Shown here: positions 57,479 to 64,000 of the stretch, piece by piece
Layout: each line of letters opens with the position of its first letter
Numbering within the stretch: position 1 is the first letter of the stretch
Source: Monocercomonoides exilis
Lineage: Eukaryota; Preaxostyla; Oxymonadida; Polymastigidae
Direction of reading: 5' to 3'
Length of the DNA stretch: 64,000 nt
Assembly (NCBI GenBank): GCA_001643675.2
Contig: LSRY02000008.1
Location: 436,501 to 500,500, forward strand
The notes under the pieces: generated by a model
Seen by the model: the letters and a program-made list of their open reading frames with translations, nothing else
What the model was told of the DNA's origin: nothing
Databases searched by the model: none
Program-made: the position numbers and the translations under genes

Positions 57479-58489
57479 CTGTTATTAGAAAATAGTTTAA
57501 TCAGAATAAGCCAGAATTCAAATGCAACAATGAATGCACACTATTGAACTTTTTTGTGCTGTCTGTCTCCTATGTACAGATGTTTTTTTTAAAAAAAATT
57601 GATGAAGATAGCAATGCCATTTTGATATTCACAATGAAAGTTCGAATATGATTGGATTGAAGAAAACGTATGAAAAATGAAAACTCACAAAAGCCCTATA
57701 AAAAATAAATTCATTCAAACTATTCCATCTTTCGATAACATTTTCGACTTGTATTTTCAAAGAAATAAAACTGTTAATATATTGAAATCTTTTGTAATGG
57801 ATTCTATGATCATCAGATTTGAAAAAACGGAATTATCCATTCACAGAATGAGAATTCCGTGAGTGAACATTTCTTGTAGAACTAGGAATATTATTACATG
57901 TGTGACAACAAGAAATGAAGCAATGCAATATTTTTGGAATTCTGTCTGATGATTATTGGAGATTGGATGGCAAAAGGGAAGACAACAATTTCATCAATAA
58001 CACAAAAAGACATAATGTATGTAATTTTCATTGTTCTATATGTTGTGAAGATGTTTCCATCTGTATCCTCTCCAAAGTGCAGGAATATGAGTTATTGTTG
58101 AAATGGCCAATCTCCGCTTTGTGGAGTAATACGATGAAAACAGAGCTGATTATTATATAGCAATTAGGATATAAATGAAGTTACGGAAGATGCATGATTT
58201 TTATTTGGTGCAAGAGATGAATACAAATTCTACTGTAATATTAAAAAATGAAGATTTATGGATGGAATTTTGTGAAAGACAAAACCTGCACAAAACTATG
58301 TAGAATTTATGAATGCTAGGCAGGGGGAGCAGTTTGGGGTATTTTTTTGGCAAGGAAAGTGGTTAGCCAACCAAGGGAATGATATTAATCACTTAAAAAC
58401 AGGCAAGAATTCAACGAAAAAAAGGAGAGCCCCAAAATATCGGTTTTATTTATAAAGTTTTCCTGTTTCTCGGACTGCGCCAGGCAGAC

Positions 58490-60590
58490 ATGGAAAGCGA
58501 CGAAATTCTATTTATGATTCCGCTTTTGCTTCAAAAGAGTGGAGAAACGCCAACTACGAGACATCTAATTGTCGAATATTTGCTGGCAGTTGAACAACAT
58601 TCAGGCCAACAGCACTTGAATTTCATTCTTCGAAGGGACAGCCATATTGAGCAATCAAGGTGATTATCATTCGAAATTTGCTTTCTTCGGAGCCACAGGC
58701 AACTGCAGAAAAAATACAGAATATTTTTGATCAGCCTCTTCAAGCGCAGCCATCCAGAGATTTTATTGCTATGCTTCATTTGTGTGGCATCGATGTGGTG
58801 TTGATTTGTAAGGGCTGTGCTGCTTCGCATTGGGTGCGCTGAGGTGTTTGCAAACGTTAGACAAGACGGCCATGTTTTCTCAGACAAACATTGAGAGTGG
58901 ACAATTTCTCTGAAGACTGTTTGATTTATTTGTTTATTTCTGGTTGCATTGCTGTTGGCCTGCGTTTATCTTGCGTTGCGGCTTTCAAATAAGAAATGGC
59001 TTTTTTTTTAAAAAAAAAATGGAGAATTTCATCAGATTCTGCTTTCAATCGAACATTTTTTATGGAACTGGTTGAGTTCGCTCTTCTCCTCAGAGGCTTG
59101 GCCGTCAACAAGGTGAATGAAGCATCACTGTGTTCTTTCATCTTCTTTCCAGTATTGCAACAATTATTGAAGCAAAAATATTATTTTTTTTTCAAATGTG
59201 AGGGAGCTTCCACAGCGTGTGGGAGCTCATGCGATGAGAAGGAGGATTCAATTGTTTGTGTGAGGGAGACAGCAGCAGCTGCTGTTGTTGTTGCCAGGCA
59301 GTCAAATTAAAACAGTTCTATTTCTGAAATGTCTGATGGTTGATTGTAACATCACAGGCGATTCAGCTGTGAAGTCGAATGGAGACAACACAAGAAAAGC
59401 AAAAGACTGCTCCAATCAGAAGCAAATGAAGGTTGGAGATTTGTTGCAATGGCTGAACTGCAGAGGAAACAAATTGAAAAGGAAAGAAAAAGGAAATGAA
59501 AAGGAAAGAAAGGAAAGAAATGAGAGGAAGACGAAGATGAGGAAGAAGAAGAGGAAGAAGACGAAGAAGAAGAATCAAGATGAAACACAAATAGGTTTCA
59601 TATTGATTGCGAAAAGAGGATAAATTTTGCATTCTTCAATTTCGTTTTGAATTGGCTAAGAAGACGAAAAATGGGAAATTCGATCAAAATTGCTGGGTTT
59701 TTTGAAGGCAAACTGCAAAAGATGGCTCGATGGATATTTTGAGGGATGAAGAAGAGAATTATATAATGGGTTCGGAGAAATTGTCTTCGGAGAAACAGAA
59801 TTTGTTGGAAATGAAGAAAATGAAGAATTTGAAGGGTCTTCGAAGAGATTGATGGAAAAGTTGTTGAAGAAGAAGGAGAAAGAAGGAGAAATGAAGGTGA
59901 AGGTGAAGGAGAAGAAGAGGAAGAAGAGGAAGAGGAAGAAGAAGAAAGCGATGACGATGAGGTTGCAATACATTCAGAGAGATATAAAGAAGATACACAG
60001 AAGAAGAAGAAGGCTTTTCTGTTGGAAAGTCATGTTGAATACAGAAATAAAAGGAACAATTGATGAGACATTGTTCATCCATTCGGCTGTTCCATTTAAT
60101 TCAACTGAACATGAAATGCTCAATCAAACAAGACAAATCGAATAATTCGATTTTTCTTTCATCAGAGCAGACAATATCATCAGAACATGAATCATTGAAT
60201 TCGTCACTTCCTTCATTCAGATTGAATGCGATCCAAAAAAAGAAAAATGAATTCCTTCCATTGAAGACTGTTCATTGTTTATATGCATATTAAGAAATGG
60301 CGATTTGTGCCCTATCTTTGTGTTTCTCAAGGCCAAGTTGCTCTTGCTGTTTCATTTTTTCAGTCTCGTTCTGTCTGAAAGAAAACCGCTTTTTCTGTTG
60401 TATTTGTGAAATAATTCGCAGTTAAAAAAAGGTCATTTTCTGCTTCTTCTTTTGTTGTGTCTTTGTCTGATTTTCAAAATGATAAAGCTTTGTTGTTGGA
60501 GTTGGCTTCTCAAATTAAACTTTTTTTGCTTATTTCCAAATTCCAAAATGTCATTTTGGGCTTGGCGAATTTTTGTTCGGTTCTTTCTTC
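58490..60590 (+). CDS. ARM-like locus, right-arm copy
   Basis: An ATG at 58490 opens MESDEILFMIPLLLQKSGET and a helical repeat with LIVEYLLAVEQHSGQQHLNF. At 58662 (AATCAAGGTGATT) the frame must move by one to continue VIIIRNLLSSEPQATAEKIQ and DFIAMLHLCGIDVVLICKGC, then moves again to ALRCLQTLDKTAMFSQTN. Later pieces are MELVEFALLLRGLAVNKVNE (59061), MVDCNITGDSAVKSNG, an acidic/basic simple-sequence stretch (59.46-59.96 kb) and SASSFVVSLSDFQNDKALLL with GLANFCSVLSSN at 60.45-60.60 kb. Leu-rich paired helices and their order suggest an ARM/HEAT-type protein. The frame changes are shared by both arms, so they are introns or old lesions rather than random errors. Confidence 0.4.
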
Positions 60591-61185
60591 AAATTAGTTT
60601 GTTCTGCATTTGCATCCTTTTGACACAATTGCCCTTTTCTTTTGTCCTTCTTATCTTTTTTGACTGTTAAATTCTTTCATCTTCAACAGTTCAACGAGTC
60701 ATTTTTATAAGAAAGTTAAAAAGAAGGCAAGTTGAAAACAGATCACAGAACAAAGGCATGCAAACATTTGTTCTCCTTGTCAGTCAGAATTGATGAATCC
60801 AAATGAGAATAACATTTTTTCCTCAAGAATCGTTTTATTTGCCCGTTTCTATTTTCTCACAAAAAGAATTTCATTTGCTTCTTTGAAGCGATTGCAATTC
60901 CAATCTCAGAATGCATTTGCTTCAAAATGAAAAAAGACAAAGGAAAATATCATCATAATGAATTTCTGTTGGTTTGATCAAAAAGAAACAAAAAGTTTTC
61001 TATTTTTTGCTCGTTCAGCCAAACTCTGCTGTCTCGTTGAACTTTTATTACAAAAACTGTTTTTTATAGAACAAAGCGATTTGTGTTGAAGTTGCATTTG
61101 CTTCTTGAAAGAAAATAAATGACGTTTGAATTTTTCGTTTATTTTGTTGAGAAAAGAATGAATATGAACATGTTATTCACTGGAC

Positions 61186-62648
61186 ATGATAAGCAGAAAG
61201 GATTTTCGAGCTATTGATAAGTCTATCGATGAGTTCAAAAAGAAGTCATCAAATGAGCATTTTTCAGGTTTGTTCATTGTTCTGTGATTTGAAGCCCAAT
61301 TCTATTTGTTATTTTATCATTTTCGAAGAATTTCTTTGTGAGCTGGGACGTTGCGATGGGAATGCACAAAGACAGAAAATCCTTGAAATGAATGAAATAA
61401 TTGATGAAATGGAGGAAGAAGAATTTGAATCTGTCTTCACAAAAGAAATGTTCGATGAAATGGACGAAATGATTAAAGAAGAGAAACTTTCGACGAGAAA
61501 TGTGATTTTTCTGTTGAAGCAAATCGGGCATTGCTATGAGCTGAAAAATATGTATAATGATGGCTTTGAAAAATCTTTGTTGTGCCAAAGATTTGAGAAA
61601 ATGATTATAAATGAAAATGAAAAGATAAAAGATAAGGATGAAAAGCTGCTGGCTGATCTTTGTAAAAGTTATGCTTGTATAAGTACCTTCTTCTCAAAGG
61701 AATTGATTTCAATCTGTGTACCGTGCCTTCTGAAAGCTGAATCGAGCAAGAAGAGAAACAAGGAAACCCAAAAGGAAATAGAAATGGAATTGTTTGCTAT
61801 ATGTCACATTGGGAAATGTTTTGTATGATTTTTCTTTTCTCTCTTTGTTGAATTGATTTTGCTTTTTTTTATCTATTTTTTTTGATAAGATATTGGATTA
61901 TGAACTGTATCGTTATAAGATCAAAGAGATTATCCTTTATCATCAAAAACACAACAATCTGACTCGACTTGCCTGTCAGTCGGCTTGGAAGTTTTTGATG
62001 AACGGATTACCATACTACGATTGCTTTGAAGGAGTAATTGTGAATGAACTGCATTTTGCAAGAGAAGCAGCAAGAAAATTAGAAGAGCTGATGAAAAGTG
62101 TGAATAGGAAGAGAAAAGAAGAAGAAAGAGGAAGAGAAACGAAAGAAGAGCTTGTTTTATTGAGATGGCTTAAAACCTTGGAACGTTATTTTCTCTCTTG
62201 CACAATGTGGAATGAAGAATTTGTCGGACTTTTAAACAGTATTGTTCGGGTATTTCTGGCAGCTAAGGATAATTACAGAGAAGTGAACTTTCAATGCATT
62301 CATTTATTGAAAGAAATAGCAGATAATAAAGCGATAGAAATTGACGTCTTATTGAAAGGAGGAGCTGTTAATGCAGTTTTGGAGAAGATGCAGCTACAAA
62401 CATTGAATAAATATGAAACATATCAATTCTTGTTATTTTTTATTGAGCTTTCAATTCGATTGAAAATAAAGAAGGATGAAGTGAAAGAGGAGGAAAGGAA
62501 AGAGATGAAAATGAAAATGTTTGAAAAGATGGAAGAAGAAGGATACGAAGATATCGTAACAAGCTTTTATGGAATATCTCAATATATTAACATTTATTTT
62601 CATCCTCAAATATCGTTGGATATTTCAGACTATTTTGTGAATGTTTAA
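61186..62648 (+). CDS. NISDYFVNV family, outer right copy (A'), three exons
   Basis: Exon 1 61186-61267, intron 61268-61328 (61 bp, GTTTGT...GAAG), exon 2 61329-61822, intron 61823-61889 (67 bp, GTATGA...GATAAG), exon 3 61890-62648 (TAA). Total 1,335 bases, 444 residues, frame-consistent throughout. It differs from copy A at scattered residues (for example KNMYNDGF for KNVWNRFF, and a one-codon-shorter Lys/Glu segment in exon 3). Substitutions with conserved frame and splice sites suggest both outer copies are maintained. Opposite orientation to A, facing away from the palindrome centre. Confidence 0.8.
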
Positions 62649-63180
62649 GGACAAAGAATGTGTTGAATTTTGAAACTCAAAAGTTGTTCTATTTTCTTTT
62701 CTCATCATTTCACAAAATGGAAAACATTCCTTTGAAGAGCTCTTCATGGATTTTTCAACAGAGAATTCTGCAAAATGGAATGATTCTGCCGTTGATAATT
62801 TTCTAAAAGGTTCAAATATTAACAGCATCTGAATTAAACAAGTGTGTTCCAATTTAAAAAAAAAAAGTTTACTGAAAGTGCATTAATTTATTTGATTGGT
62901 TTGTGTTGTTCAAATTCGAAAAACTATATCTTTATTTCTTTATTTCTGAATTTCAATTATTTTTTCTTGAAATGTAAATTCAACAATTATCCTGAACAGT
63001 TTTTTGACGCTTTTTTATGAAGAACAATAATTGGAATTTGATTGAGAAGAACCATATTGTCTTTGTAATTTCAATTATTTGTCAAAAATATCGATTTTTT
63101 TTTTTTTCACACAAATGCGGACTTGAAGAGAAGCACCTATGAAATCGTTGATAGAGATGTGTGTGATTATGTTCGAAATC

Positions 63181-64000
63181 ACAACTGTTTCAAGGTGAAG
63201 ATCACTTTATCGTTTTTTATCATTGGTTTGTAAATTTTCTTGTAAATGTTTCATGCTTTTTTTTGTTGTTTCAAAAGATAACATTTGATCGAAAGAAAGA
63301 CAAATACATTGTGAATTGGAGTATTCACTTTTCAGTGATCATTCACAAACATCGGAAACAAATTTTAAAATTGAATATTTTTAAAAAAAATAAAAGAATA
63401 TCAAAAATAATTCCCATCAAGCAATTATTTGATTTATTGCCAAAATAGTTTCACATTCAAAATTGCTTCGACATTGGAAGTTTGCATTTCTTTTAGCTTC
63501 AATAGCTTTTTTTTCCACGTTTATCAATTGTAAAACATTATGTGTGTTGTTCTTTTTGAAAAGTCGCACATATTTAATTTTCTGTCTCATCAAACAGATT
63601 ATTTTTTTCATTTCAGAAGTTATTTCGCATCAATTCCATTCTTTTTTATTGCAAAAATGAAACAAATCAGACTTAATTTTAATTGTGATAATTGGTCTCT
63701 TTGTTGACTAAAAAGTGAAATATTTTTATGAAGTGCTTTTTACCGATAAAAAAGGATTGCGTCTAACAAATATAATGTAGTCTCATATCAAAAGAAAAGG
63801 GGTATTCTTCTTGAAAAGTTGCAAATATAAAAGATCTTGATTAAAAAATTGAACTATGTTTGATAATCTTTAAAGATAAAATCGTCAAACTTCAACAATT
63901 AGCAAATTTGATCAAAGAAACCAATGTGATTTGAGAATATTTTCATAGTGGAGAAATTCGATGGATTTGAACCTTAAACTTATCAAAAAAGGTTTTGTTT
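63181..64000. other. AT-rich, no gene seen
   Basis: Short chance ORFs only. Outside the palindrome. Confidence 0.4.

Larger units (their letters stand above)
57280..63180 (-). repeat. Right arm of the 5.9-kb inverted repeat
   Basis: Reverse complement of 47970-53879. Outer homology fades near 63180, where AAATCGTTGATAGAGATGTG still matches the left arm. Confidence 0.95.

Noticed and set aside
47970-63180. Palindrome as a pure assembly fold-back artefact
   Set aside because: The spacer copies and outer arms differ by many substitutions, which a fold-back of one molecule would not create; still worth confirming with long reads.

Overview
The window is nuclear DNA of a protist. It is AT-rich. 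Several genes are confidently reconstructed only if short GT-AG introns are spliced out (52, 59, 61, 67, 114 and 298 bp). There is extensive GAA/Ser/Glu low-complexity sequence, and eukaryotic-type DNA transposons (Merlin-like, pogo-like) are present. A huge secreted beta-helix receptor with a degenerate protein-kinase tail, its relics, and a small paralog family ending in NISDYFVNV resemble gene families of oxymonad metamonads (Preaxostyla, Monocercomonoides type). That taxonomic placement is inference from family resemblance. No prokaryotic operon, rRNA, tRNA or CRISPR was seen. The standard genetic code fits the long genes.

Layout. 0-9.5 kb: the 3' end of a multi-membrane-span gene, an 82-codon ORF, a Ser/Glu-rich gene broken by one frame change, a Merlin-like transposon with one internal stop, an ARM-like relic, and a relic of the kinase-like tail of the receptor family. 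9.5-16.2 kb (minus): one giant gene made of about 66 ankyrin-like 30-residue repeats. Five nearly identical 989-bp blocks form its centre, and homopolymer length differences split it into six apparent ORFs. 16.2-24 kb: low-complexity ORFs, a 66-base A run, a detached fragment of the repeat protein, a beta-helix relic, and the first of two paralogous unknown loci.

24-34.4 kb is a transposon neighbourhood. It holds a decayed pogo-like element with a possible nested TA-flanked MITE. A second pogo-like transposase has its DNA-binding exon (34.1-34.4 kb) and catalytic exon (26.9-28.0 kb) separated by about 6 kb. That 6 kb is bounded by matching inverted repeats and contains gene-like sequence, including the second copy of the unknown paralog and a GC-richer ARM/HEAT-like gene. 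36.3-44.0 kb (minus): a single-pass receptor of about 2,570 residues. Its signal peptide is encoded by a separate 88-bp first exon in another frame.

48-63.2 kb is a large imperfect palindrome with arms of about 5.9 kb and a 3.4-kb spacer. It carries four members of one gene family (two outer copies intact, one inner copy apparently intact, one inner copy a pseudogene) and a mirrored ARM-like locus in each arm. Most of the inner half of the arms is nearly identical, and this stops abruptly in the middle of an exon. The pattern looks like gene conversion or recent recombination. Short lesions in homopolymers recur across the window, so some frameshifts may be assembly errors rather than biology.
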